Below, one piece after another: positions 1 through 10,611 of a DNA stretch of 34,037 nucleotides. The stretch covers positions 1-34,037 of the forward strand of contig MU400834.1 in NCBI GenBank assembly GCA_022578965.1, in the 5' to 3' direction. The notes below the pieces were generated by a model that saw only the letters and a program-made list of their open reading frames with translations, was not told the DNA's origin and did not search any database. Within the stretch, counting starts at the first letter, position 1. Each line of letters opens with the position of its first letter. Source of the stretch: Xylaria sp. FL1777 (lineage: Eukaryota; Ascomycota; Sordariomycetes; Xylariales; Xylariaceae). The position numbers and the translations under genes are program-made.

Positions 1-213
1 ATTTAATTTTAGTTTTTTAGCTATTAATTTTTTATAACTGCTAAGCATTAATATATTTATTACTTTTAATTTTTTAAAACTTTTATTAATGCATAATAGT
101 AAAAATATTTTAAAAACCTCTTTAATAAACTACTGTTAAAAATTCTATTATTATTTATAAATTAAGACTTTAAAAGCAAACTTGTTATATTAATATATAA
201 TAAGTTTGTTATA
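1..213 (+). repeat. 5' LTR of outer element A0, cut by the window start
   Basis: This stretch aligns along its whole length with the last part of the A1 5' LTR (to 1669) and the A2 5' LTR (to 21191). It ends in gttata, the RIP-mutated form of the gttaca that ends the better preserved A1 and A2 3' LTRs. It is followed directly by the same leader that follows the other family A 5' LTRs. Only the R-U5 side is in the window. Confidence 0.88.
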
Positions 214-1150
214 TTTTAATAGCTTTTTAATTAATAAAATTTAATATATAAAAACAAATATTAGTATAAAAAGTTAAATAATAAACAATTTATAAAATAA
301 ACTTTTAAAAATATACTAAAAAAATATTTAAAAAACAAAAATGCTAAATAGCATTACATAAATAAATTTTACTTAATAATTAATAAAACTAGATTTAAGT
401 TATGCTACTAAAATTAAAAAGTTAAAAATTAAGTTTAAAAATTTTAAAAACTTTTAGAATTAATAATATATTAAAATAATAAACTTTAATATTTTTATTA
501 GCTATTTTTATTAAAAAAAAAGCAGTAGTAAAAAAAAAAAAGTTAAGCAGTAGTAATAAAAAAAAGCTAATGCTAATGCTAGTGCTATAAAGTAAACTAG
601 TTATTTTAACTTAAAAAATAGCTTAAATACTAAATATTATAACCTTTAAACTAGCATAAATATTAGCTATAATAATTAAAGCAGCAATAATAATAGCTAT
701 TATAATAATAAATTAAAGCTTTAAATAAATAATTATACTATAATTAATATTAATATTATTATTAGCAAACTTAATGCTTATTTTTATTATTATTATACTT
801 AAAGTAATAACTTAAAATAAAAAACTTAACTTTTTATTATTACTACTGCTTTTATTATTAAAATTATTTATAATATTAAAAATGTTAAATATTAAAAGTT
901 TTAAATTTATTGCTTTAAAACTTTATAATAAATTTATAAATATAAAAGCTTTTTTAATTTACGTTAAACTTTATTTAAAATAACATTTTATTACTATTAT
1001 AAAAGAAAATTAAAAAATAATAACTATTTTATAATTTTTGTTAAAAAAAGTACTAAAATAGTTTTAACTTATTTTAAAGAATTTTTTAAAAGCTAACAAG
1101 TTAATTAACCTTAAGCTAAAAATAAAAAAAAATTTTAAAAATTACGTTAA
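214..1150 (+). pseudogene. A0 leader and gag N-terminal part (piece 1 of 4)
   Basis: This piece is collinear with A1 1670-2605 and differs from it almost only by transitions. It holds the untranslated leader and the first part of gag, up to the exact point where A1 inserted. It is more heavily mutated than A1, with many TAA codons in the gag frame. The interrupted gag resumes at 8890, after the TSD copy gttaa. No intact ORF remains. Confidence 0.85.
1146..1150. other. Target-site duplication of A1 (left copy, gttaa)
   Basis: gttaa precedes the A1 5' LTR and is repeated at 8890-8894 after its 3' LTR. Uninterrupted family A copies have a single gttaa at this point of gag (A1 2601-2605). A 5-bp duplication is typical of Ty3/Gypsy integrase. 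Confidence 0.92.
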
Positions 1151-1669
1151 TGTTACAAAATGGGCTGACTAGGCCGGTTAGGAGGCCAGGTGTGGAAAAA
1201 GCATGCGCGAAAGAAGTCCTATTTGTTAAGAAGATATGTATTTAAACCACTATAAGGGTTTAATGCATGGACTTAACAGACTTAAGCGTTAAGTTTATTA
1301 AGCTTTAAACTTAATAAACTTAAGCGTTAAGTTTATTAAGCTACAGACTTAAAACGATATAGCATTAAGCTTATTAAAAAAAGCAATATTTATAAATTAT
1401 TACTACTGTTTTTTTTGTTTATATAATTATGCACTTTTTATATTTAGTTACTTACTTAGTTTTTAGCTCTTTAGCTATTAATTTTTTTTATAACTGCTAA
1501 GCACTAATATATTTATTACTTTTAATTTTTTAAGACTTTTATTAATGCATAGTAATAAAAGTACTTTAAAAACCTTCTTAATAAACTACTATTAAAGATT
1601 TTATTATTACTTGCAAATTAAAACTTTAAAAGCAAACCTGTTATATTAATATATAATAAGTTTGTTATA
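1151..1669 (+). repeat. A1 5' LTR (519 bp)
   Basis: It matches 8371-8889 over its full length with no length difference. The first 100 bases are clearly richer in G+C than the same part of the 3' LTR, for example ggccggtta where the 3' LTR has ggctagtta. It contains three 38-bp tandem units in U3 and two hairpins near its end. Confidence 0.93.
1271..1384 (+). repeat. Three 38-bp tandem units with internal palindrome in A1 U3
   Basis: The units start at 1271, 1309 and 1347. Units 1 and 2 contain the motif cttaagcgttaag flanked by complementary arms; in unit 2 the near-palindrome runs 1310-1340. Unit 3 is degenerate. The same array is at 8491-8604 (A1 3' LTR), 20795-20908 and 28011-28124 (A2 LTRs). 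Its place in U3 upstream of R suggests promoter or enhancer elements, but that is inference. Confidence 0.85.
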
Positions 1670-1690
1670 CTTTAATAGCTTTTTAATTAA
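1670..1690 (+). other. Possible tRNA primer-binding site of A1 (RIP-altered)
   Basis: The bases just after the 5' LTR are the place for the minus-strand primer site. All family A and C copies have taatagc here (1673-1679 in A1). If the two central A came from G by RIP, this would be tggtagc, the start of initiator-tRNA-Met sites in several fungal LTR elements. The match is short and rests on an assumed ancestral state. Confidence 0.25.
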
Positions 1691-1959
1691 TAAGACTTAA
1701 TACATAAAAATAAATACTAGTATAAAAAGTTAAATAATAAATAATTTATAAAATAGACTTTTAAAAGTATACTAAAAAGATATTTAAAAAACAAGAATGT
1801 TAAATAGCATTACGTAAGTAAACCTTACTTAATAATTAATAAACTAAATCTAGGTTATATTACTAAAAACAAAAAGTTAAAAATTAAGTTTAAAAATCTT
1901 AAAAACTTCTAGAACTAATAACGTACTAAAACAACAAACTTTAGTACTTTTATTAGCTA

Positions 1960-3170
1960 TTTTTATTAAAAGAAAAGTAATAATAAAAAAAAAAAAGTTA
2001 AGCAGCAGTAATAAAAAAGAACTAATATTAATGCTAGCACTATAAAGCAAACTAGTTGCTTTAACTTAAAAAGCAGCTTAAATACTAAGCGTTATAACTT
2101 TTAAACTAGCATAAATATTAGCTACAATAATTAGAGCAGCAATAATAACTGCTATTATAATAACAAGTCAAAGCTTTAAACAAATAATTATATTATAACT
2201 AATGCTAATACTACTATTAGTAAACCTAACGCTTATTTTTATTACTATTATACCTAAAGTAATAACTTAAAATAAAAAACTTAACTTTTTATTACTATTG
2301 CTGCTTTTATTATTAGAATTATTTATAATGTTAAAAATGCTAAACATTAAAAGTTTTAAACTTATTGCTTTAAAGCTTTATAATAAATTTACAAATATAA
2401 AAGCCTTTTTAATTTATATTAAACTTTATTTAAAATGGCATTTTATTACTATTATAAAAAAGGACTAAAAGGTAATAATTACTTTATAATTTTTGTTAAA
2501 AAAAGTACTAAAATAGTTTTAATTTATTTTAAAGGATTTTTTAAAAGCTAACAAGTTAACTAACCTTAAGCTAAAAACAAAAAAGATTTTTAAAAATTAC
2601 GTTAAGTTTGAAAATTAAATAAAGGCATTATTTAAAAATACTTAAAAAGCAGAACACGTAAAAAAAGCACTTTATTGCTTAAAACAAACAAAAGTAGCAG
2701 TAAATTATATTATAAAATTTAAACAATTAATAGCAATCTTAAGATTGCTTAAGCTTGCATTGTTTTATTTATTTTATAGTAAACTTAAGACTTAAGTTTA
2801 AAACAAACTATATAAAATAAATAAACTAGTAAAAATTAATACGTATATTAATATAGCTATTATAATTAATTAATAATTATTTAATTAGTACTTTAAAACT
2901 AAAAAAACTAAAAAAAATAAAAAAAAGAATACTTAAGAAAATATTAAATAAAGATTTAAGTAAATTAGTAAAGTTTAAGAATAATAATCCTAAAATATGT
3001 TTAAAGTTAAATATTATAACTGTAAAAAAAAAGAACATTTTTAAAAATAATGCTAATCTAAAAAAAAAAACAAAAAAAAAAGCTATAAAAAAGGAAAGAT
3101 TTTTTAACTTAAAAAAAAAATATAAGTTATAAAAGTCCAAAACAATAAAAAACAATAAAGCAACTTAAAA
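1960..3170 (+). pseudogene. gag: A1 gag remnant with CCHC zinc knuckle
   Basis: Gag forms the nucleocapsid of the virus-like particle. The frame can be followed from about 2280 through the capsid-like region (aromatic and Lys/Leu-rich, about 2280-2860) to a zinc knuckle at 3012-3053. The knuckle has the spacing CX2CX4HX4C. In A1 its first Cys reads Tyr (TGT to TAT) while the second Cys, the His and the last Cys remain. Many in-frame TAA codons sit where Gln or Trp is likely. The start codon cannot be fixed; the span before about 2280 is approximate. A 92-codon open frame on the opposite strand at 2877-3155 is a shadow of this region. Confidence 0.75.
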
Positions 3171-4440
3171 AATACGTTTTTAAAGCAAAAGTATAAAGTT
3201 GCTGTTTTAAGTTAAAATAAAAGTGCTATATTAAATAAATCTAAATGTTTTATTTATATAGGTTAAAATAAATAAGCATGCAAATATTATTTAAAAGCTT
3301 TATAGTTATTAAAACAAATTGCAAAAGAATATATTTGCTATATAAACAATTAAAATTATTTAATATATAACTTAAAAAAATAATTTAACTAAAAATAGCA
3401 AACAACAAAAAGTAATAAGTTAACATAATTAATAAACTTATAGAATTATAAAAACTTTAAACTATTAAGGCTTAAAATGTAGCCTAAAAAAAAGTTATGT
3501 TTAAAAAAACAAAACTATAACTATAAATAATATAGTTATTAAACTAATTATAAACTACTAAAATATTTAGTTGCTAAATAAACCTAAAAAAACAAAACTT
3601 ATAAAACTTTAAAACAAAAACAAATAAAATTAAAAGCTATAAAAAACACTACAAAAAAAAAACTAATAAAAATAAATAAAATATTTCTATAGCTTAAATT
3701 GCTTTAAATGTAACAAAACAAAAAAGCATTAATAGTTAGCGCAAAAATTAATACGTTTTAAAGACTAAAACTAGCAATTTAACTAATTGCTAAAAGTTAT
3801 TACTATAATAAAACTATAATAAAAGATAATAATAATATTTTACGCTTAAAAAATTTAGAATATAATAAAGTACTATAGAATTGCTATATAATATATTATT
3901 GCTACTAATATTTACTTAACAAACTAAAGAATAATTAGTTTTTTAAACGAATTATAAAAATAAAAATATAGGACTTTTATGAATTAAAGTAGTTAGTTAT
4001 AACTATAATTTATTATAAAGATCTATAAAAATTTGCAACATTTAAGAAGGATTTTAATTGTACTTATAATATTATTCTAAAGAAATGTAAAAATAACTAT
4101 TATAAATATTACTAGCTAATTAAAGCATAGCTATACCAAGAAATAATTGCTAAAAGCAAGAAAGCTTAAAAACTGTAATTTAAAGCTTGCTTAAAAGCAA
4201 AAACAAAACAAAGTATAATAATATTTAAAGTGCAAAATAAAATAAGCACTTAAACATTTAACAAAAAAAAGTTAAAAAATAAAATAAACACTTGCTAAAA
4301 AAGCAGCAAATAGCTAAAAAAACTAAGGCTTTACATAAAGTTTAATATAATAATTAGCAAAACTAATTTAAAGTTAAACTTATATATTAAGAAAAAAAAT
4401 ATAATACTTTAATTAATTTAAAAGCATAAGCTAACATAAT
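3171..4440 (+). pseudogene. A1 gag-pol interval, domain not resolved
   Basis: This part is collinear in A0, A1, A2 and C, so it belongs to the element. It lies between the zinc knuckle and the recognisable end of protease, where the Gag C-terminus and N-terminal pol are expected. Around 4020-4330 the gag-phase frame reads as a plausible Lys/Asn/Tyr-rich helical stretch, but I could not choose a frame for the whole interval or find a protease DSG motif. Nothing here suggests a separate gene. Confidence 0.5.
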
Positions 4441-7400
4441 TTTACTTAAAGTAATAAAACAAAATAAAATTCCTTAAAAATATAAGCAAAGATTTTAAAA
4501 AATTAAAAAATTTAATAAAAGCACTTTTAGCTATAATAACAGTTATATATTTAAAAAAACTAAACTTTTTAATATATTTATATAAAAACACAAAAAATAA
4601 ATTGTATTAAATATTGCTAATATATTTAATTATAACATTATTTTAAAAATATTATAGCTAAAGACTAGCAACTCTTTAATTTAATAAAAAGCAAAAACTA
4701 TTAATTAGGAAAGTAAAAAATAAAGCAAAAAAATCAGAAAAATCGCAAAAAAAATCCTAAACAAAATACTAAAAGTATATTACAGATTTTACAAACTATT
4801 CAAAAAAAAAGAAAAAGGAGAACTTTTTAAACATAGCTTATAAAACTACTACATTTTTATTAAGGAAAAATATTAACTAAAGCTTTATTAAGTATATTAT
4901 ATAAGCTTAAACAAAACAAACGCTTTATAAAAATACATTTAGAAAAATTTAGCAAAAAGATTCTTAAAAAAGTCTTAGTTATTTATTAAATACTTTATAG
5001 TACTAATACTTAAAATAAAAAACAAAAAACAACTAATTAATAAAAAAGAAAAACTAGTATAGCAAATAGTAGTTAATTATTAATTATTAAACGTAATTAT
5101 TATTACAAATAAATATCTTTTTACTTTGTTAATAACTATAAAAAAAAACATTAACTAAGCAAAATAGTTTATAGCAGTTAATATTTTAAATAAATATTAT
5201 GCTATTAAAATAGCTAAAAAAAAAAAATGAAAAACTACTATATAAATAATATATAGACTATATAAGTATATAGTTATGCTATAAAAACTATAAAATGCAT
5301 TAGCTAGCTTTTAATATATAATAATAATAATTCTATAGAAGTTTTTAAATAAATTTATATTTATTTACTTAAATAATATTTTAATTTACTTTAGAACACT
5401 AGAAAAACATAAAAAACATATAACTTAAGTATTAAAAACATTTAAACAAGCAGAATTATAACTTAACATAAAAAAATATGTATAGCATACATAAAAAATC
5501 AACTTTTTAAGATTTATAATTACTTTAAAATAAATATAGATTTAACAATTAAAAATTAATATAATACAAAATTAGAAAATATTTAACTTAGCTATTGTTA
5601 TAAACATATAATAAGCGTTAGAATTTTTGAACTATGTTTAGATATTAATTTAAAACTTTAGAAAAATAGCATATTATTTTACAAAGTATATAAAAAAGAA
5701 ATATAAAAGAAAATTCTTCTTAATTTTAAAAAAAGCCTAAAAAGCTTTTAAAGAACTAAAGCTAAAAGTTATTTTTAATTTTGTGGTTAAACTACTTAAC
5801 TTATAAAAGAAAAAAAAGCTAAAAACAAACGCTTTAAACAAAATAATTGCAGAAGTACTAAAACAACTAAAAAACAACAAAAAATAGCACTTAGTGGCCT
5901 ACTATTTTAAAGCACTATAAAACGCAATACTATAATATTTTATATATAATAAAGAACTATTTGCAATTATTATAGCACTTAAAAAGTAAAAACTGTTTTT
6001 TATAAAAACTATAAAATTTATTAAAATTTATTTAGATTATTAAAACTTAACAAAATTTATAACTATATAAAAGATTACTAAACAACATAAAAATTAAATG
6101 GTTTTTTTTTCTAAATTTAACTTTAAAATATATTATATTAAGGGAAAAAAAAACATTTAAGCAAACATACTTAATTAACAAAGTTAAAAAGGATTTAAAA
6201 TTTTAAAAAAAAACATTTAAGTACTATATCCGTAATAGAATAAAAGCTTAAAAATTAAAACTATACTTAAAAACCTTATAAACACACAGCTATAATAAGC
6301 TTATAATCCTAAAGAACTAAAAAAACTACAAAAGCACAAAAAATCAAAAAATAATAAGCTAATATATAAACATAAAGTTTACTTACTAAAAGCTTTACAA
6401 AATAAGTTTATTAAAAACTTTTATAAATACTTATTATATAAACACTAAAGAACAACAAAAATAGTTTAACAACTACAAAAAAAATATAACTTTTTAAAAT
6501 TATAAAATATAGTTAAAACTATTATAAAAAAATGCAACATTTGTAATAAAGCTAAAGCAGCTTAATATAAGCTTTATAAACTATTATAACTTATATAAAT
6601 ACTTAAATAAGCATAGCACACTATTGCTTAAGATTTTATTATAGTATTACTTTTATTAACTGATTTAGTTATAAGAGTACAATATAATAGAATATAGGTT
6701 ATTATTAATAGACTTACTAAATATGCTTATTTTTTACTATTTAAAAAAAATGCTATAGCTAAGCAGCTTATATACGCTTTTGTATGCTAGTACTTAAATA
6801 AACATAAACTACTAAAAAGAATTGTTTTAAACTAAGATAAATTGTTTACTTTTAAATTTAAAACAAGTTTTTTTAAACTTATTAGCATTAAACTTAAGTT
6901 TTTAATAGCCTACTATTTATAAACTAATAAACAAACAAAAAAATTAAACCAAATATTAAAATAATACTTATAAAGTTATATTAACTATTAATAAGATAAT
7001 TAAGTAGAACTATTACTAATAGTACAAATCTTATATAATATATTAACAAATGAAAATATAAACATATTTTTATATAAAGCTGTTTATAAATAACAGGTAA
7101 TTACTATAAAACAAGAAAAAATACTAACAGAAGTATTTGCTATTTTAACTATAGCATTTTAAGCAAGGACTATTATAACAAAAATTAAAACACTATAAGC
7201 TAAATTGCAACTATGCTTTTAGTTTTTATAACAAAAAATAATAGAATATTATAACAAAAAACAAACTAAAAAGCTAACCTTTAAAAAAAGAAACAAAGTT
7301 TACTTATTATAACAAAAGCAAAACGTATATATTAATATCTCTTAAATTAAAATAAAACAACTAAGCAACAAATTAGAATTTAAAAAACTTAGTTTTTTTA

Positions 7401-7741
7401 AGATTAAAAAAGTTATTTTACTTACTAACTATAAACTATTATTACTAAAAAACATATAAATTTACTTTGTTTTTTACATTTTTTTACTAGAACTAGCATT
7501 TATTAAAATATTTATTAAAACATAACTAAAAATAAAAACAAATTAAAACATTTATAAGGTTAAAAATATACTAAATTTCTGTTAAAACAATAATAACGTT
7601 AAGTATTTTATTAAATAAAAAAGATATTTATATGCTAATAATACTTAAGAACTTAAAAAACACTTAAAGACTGCTAAAATAATTATAAACCGGTTTTACT
7701 ATTAATACTTTAACTAGCTAAAGCTAGAAAAAAAGGATTAA
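4441..7741 (+). pseudogene. pol: A1 pol remnant: PR-RT-RNase H-IN-chromodomain
   Basis: One frame can be followed throughout. It shows the end of protease and its linker (about 4560-4720, ending ILG-type then WLK), RT (about 4860-5440), RNase H and linker (about 5700-6150) and integrase (about 6370-7550). The RT box YLDDIL reads YLNN at 5366-5377. In integrase the CX2C of the zinc finger is intact at 6533-6544 and the first catalytic Asp is at 6632. A chromodomain follows (7553-7709): KYFIKWK-type core with Trp as TAA at 7616, then TWE with Trp as TAA at 7646. The frame ends at TAA 7739-7741. This frame is -1 relative to gag. RIP changed the RT Asp codons and several Trp codons, so no active enzyme could be made. 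Confidence 0.87.
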
Positions 7742-8270
7742 CTTTAAATAAAGCGTTTAGCGCGTTTTAATTAAACTTTAAAAAAACAACTAGCAATAGT
7801 TATGCTGCTTTAATGCGTTATTTTTGTTTTTTGGCTATATAACGCTTTTTTGTTTTAACTTGCTTAAGCTTTTTTAAACTACTTAAACTATAAGCTATAG
7901 TAGCAGCTATTTTTTTTTGCTATAATTTCTTTTATTGCTTAAAACAATAGATTTTTGCATTTATTTTTTTATGCTTTTTTATTAGCAAGTTTAATTTATT
8001 TTTTAGCTTTTTATGCTAAAAAGTAAGCTGCTATATTTGTTTTAAAAACAAACCTTTAGTGTTGCAATTTGCTTGTTTAGCTACAACACATTTAATATAT
8101 TAATTAGAGTTAAATTTTAACATTAAACATTTTGTGCTATAACAATTGCAGCAAAAGCATAAAGCTATTTTAATTAATTTTAGTTTAATAAAAAAAAGCA
8201 AAGCAAAGTTTTGTTAAGCTTTTTGTTTAGAATGCAACAAGCAAGGTTTTTTAAAAACCTTACTAAACAT
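7710..8270 (-). pseudogene. A1 antisense ORF: Cys-rich, coiled-coil-like protein of unknown function (RIP-broken)
   Basis: Read on the minus strand from ATG (8268-8270) to TAA (7710-7712), this is 186 codons. It is broken by nine TAA/TAG codons, each reachable from Gln, Arg or Trp codons by one or two transitions; no TGA occurs. At about residues 42-75 there are two Cys groups, CX2CX6C and, if one Tyr was Cys, CX2CX7C. A long Lys/Leu/Gln-rich helical stretch follows, and the C-terminus is FFLALAS. Its end overlaps the pol end tail to tail by 32 bp. A2 has the same frame with identical length, and C has a diverged version. The Cys spacing recalls a zinc-binding module, but the function is unknown. 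It could in principle be a fortuitous frame opposite 3' noncoding sequence. Confidence 0.55.
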
Positions 8271-8354
8271 AATAAGCACAAAAAACAAAAAACAAAAAAT
8301 AAAAAAAGAAAACTTACAAAAAAGAAAATACAGAATTATTAAAATAATAATTAT

Positions 8355-8370
8355 AAAAAAAAAAAAATAA
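8355..8370 (+). other. A1 polypurine tract (plus-strand primer), RIP-eroded
   Basis: A pure A run followed by taa lies directly before the 3' LTR. The A2 counterpart (27876-27891) still has two G and the C counterpart reads gaaaggaaataa, which supports a purine tract here. Confidence 0.55.
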
Positions 8371-8889
8371 TATTATAAAATAGGCTAACTAGGCTAGTTA
8401 AAAAGCCAAATATAAAAAAAGCATGCATAAAAAAAGTCCTATTTATTAAAAAGATATATATTTAAACTACTATAAGGGTTTAATGCATAAACTTAATAAA
8501 CTTAAGCATTAAGTTTATTAAGCTTTAAATTTAACAAACTTAAGCATTAAGTTTATTAAGCTACAAATTTAAAATAATATAACGTTAAGCTTATTAAAAA
8601 AAGCAACGTTTATAAATTATTACTACTGTTTTCTTTATTTATATAATTATATATTTTTTATATTTAGTTACTTATTTAATTTTTAGTTTTTTAGCTATTA
8701 ATTTTTTTTATAACTGCTAAGCACTAATATACTTATTACTTTTAATTCTTTAAAACCCCTATTAATGCACAGTAGTAAAAGTACCCCAAAAACCTCCTTA
8801 ACGAACTACCGTTAAGGATCCTATTATTACCTGCAAATCAAGACCCCAAAAGCAAACCTGTTATATTAATGTATAACAGGTCCGTTACA
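8371..8889 (+). repeat. A1 3' LTR (519 bp)
   Basis: It pairs with 1151-1669. Its U3 side is strongly RIP-mutated. Its last 130 bases are less mutated than in the 5' LTR: they retain runs such as accccaaaa and the terminal ggtccgttaca. It is followed by the TSD copy at 8890-8894. The 38-bp array is at 8491-8604. Confidence 0.93.
8796..8880 (+). other. Two hairpins in the R-U5 side of the family A/C LTR
   Basis: Hairpin 1 has arms ccttaacg (8796-8803) and cgttaagg (8810-8817) around a 6-base loop. Hairpin 2 has arms cctgttata (8857-8865) and tataacagg (8872-8880). Both recur in the other A and C LTRs with RIP damage. They may structure the RNA near the R/U5 boundary, the polyadenylation site or the primer site; no function can be read directly. 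Confidence 0.6.
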
Positions 8890-10326
8890 GTTAAGTTTAA
8901 AAATTAAATAAAAGCACTATTTAAAAATATTTAAAAGGCAAAACACGCAAAAAAAGCACTTTATTATTTAAAACAAATAAAAGCAGCAGTAAATTACGCT
9001 ATAAAATTTAAACAATTAATAACAATTTTAAGATTGCTTAAGCTTATACTATTTTATTTATTTTATAGTAAACTTAAAACTTAAATTTAAAACAAACTAT
9101 GCAAAATAAATAAACTAACAAAAATTAATATATATATTAATATAGCTATTATAATTAATTAATAATTATTTAATTAGTACTTTAAAACTAAAAAAACCAG
9201 AAAAAATAAAAAAAAAAATACTTAAAAAAGTATTAAATAAAGATTTAAGCAAATTAGTAAAATTCAGAAATAATAATCCTAAAATATGTTTAAAGTTAAA
9301 TATTATAACTATAAAAAAAAAGAATACTTTTAAAAATAATGCTAATTTAAAAAAAAAAACAAAAAAAAAAGCTATAAAAAAAAAAAAGTTTTCTAACTTA
9401 AAAAAAAAATACAAGTTATAAAAGTTTAAAACAATAAAAAATAATAAAGCAATTTAAAAAATATGTTTTTAAAGCAAAAATATAAAATTACTGTTTTAAG
9501 TTAAAACAAAAAGATTATACTAAATAAATCTAAATGCTTTATTTATATAAGTTAAAATAAACAAACATATAAATATTATTTAAAAGCTTTGCAATTATTA
9601 AAACAAATTATAAAAAAATATATTTGCTATATAAACAATTAAAGTTATTTAATATATAACTTAAAAAAATAGTTTAATTAAAAGTAATAAATAATAAAAA
9701 ATAATAAGTTAACGCAGTTAGCAAACTTATAAAACTATAAAAACTTTAAATTATTAAAGCTTAAAATATAGCTTAAAAAAAATTATATTTAAAAAAACAA
9801 AACTATAACTATAAATAATATAATTATTAAACTAATTATAAATTATTAAAACATTTAGTTGCTAAATAAACTTAAAAAAATAAAACTTATAAAATTTTAA
9901 AACAAAAACAAATAAAATTAAAAGCTATAAAAAATACTATAAAAAAAGAACTAATAAAAATAAACAAAGTATTTTTATAGCTTAAACTGCTTTAAATGTA
10001 ATAAAACAAAAAAGCATTAATAATTAGCGCAAAAACTAATATGTTTTAAAAATTAGAACTAATAATTTAACTAATTACTAAAAGTTATTACTATAATAAA
10101 ACTATAATAAAAAACAATAATAATATTTTACGCTTAAAAAATCTAAAACATAATAAAGTATTATAAAATTGTTATATAATATATTATTACTACTAATATT
10201 TATTTAATAAACTAAAAAATAATTAGTTTTTTAAACAAATTATAAAAACAAAAATATAAAACCTTTATAAATTAAAGTAGTTAATTATAACTATAGTTTA
10301 TTATAAAGATTTATAAAAATTTATAA
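8890..10326 (+). pseudogene. gag: A0 gag C-terminal part and gag-pol interval (piece 2 of 4)
   Basis: It resumes the outer element at the right-hand TSD copy gttaa (8890-8894) and is collinear with A1 2601-4038 without length change at the checked landmarks. The zinc knuckle is at 9301-9342, with two Cys and the His all turned into Tyr and only the last Cys left. It is more decayed than A1. It stops at tataa, the target of element B, and continues at 17233. An open frame opposite to gag (9166-9414) is a shadow. Confidence 0.85.
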
Positions 10327-10611
10327 AGTTATAATATAGTGACTAATGGCCCTATAGCTTTATGTTCTAATATAGCTAAATAAATATAGCTACGCTACAC
10401 TTTAATGTAGCTAAGCTAGTTTATGTATATGCATAAACCACTTAATAGTGCATAAACCACTTATTGGTTATATATACTGTAATCTAGCTACTTAGCTACT
10501 TTTTATAAACTACTTTATAGAATAGCTTTTTTTTTTTTTATACTTAGATTTTAATATAAATCTAGCTTTTTGGATAAAGCCTTGTTTTTTAAGATAGCTT
10601 AACGTATAATA
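10327..10611 (+). repeat. B 5' LTR (285 bp, strongly RIP-mutated)
   Basis: It aligns with 16948-17232 without gaps. Differences are transitions, nearly all with the A or T on this copy, many of them TG to TA or CA to TA. Where the 3' LTR reads gtggctgcgctac this copy reads atagctacgctac. The termini are ag...ta here and ag...ca in the 3' copy, rather than the usual TG...CA. Confidence 0.92.

Larger units (their letters stand above)
1151..8889 (+). mobile_element. A1: full-length Ty3/Gypsy chromovirus (family A), inserted in A0
   Basis: This is a complete element of 7739 bp. It has two 519-bp LTRs that begin TG and end CA in their best preserved copies, and it is flanked by the 5-bp duplication gttaa. 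The order is LTR, leader, gag with zinc knuckle, protease, reverse transcriptase, RNase H, integrase, chromodomain, antisense ORF, purine tract, LTR. This is the Gypsy domain order. All coding frames carry RIP stops, so the element cannot move on its own. It lies inside gag of another copy of its own family. Confidence 0.93.

Noticed and set aside
2877..3155. Open minus-strand frame of 92 codons, repeated at 9166-9414, 22399-22647 and, on the plus strand, 31933-32181
   Set aside because: It lies exactly opposite to the gag zinc-knuckle region of each copy. Its Phe/Leu/Ile-rich product is what antisense of A-rich Lys codons gives. Recurrence only reflects the repeat; sense gag motifs explain the sequence.
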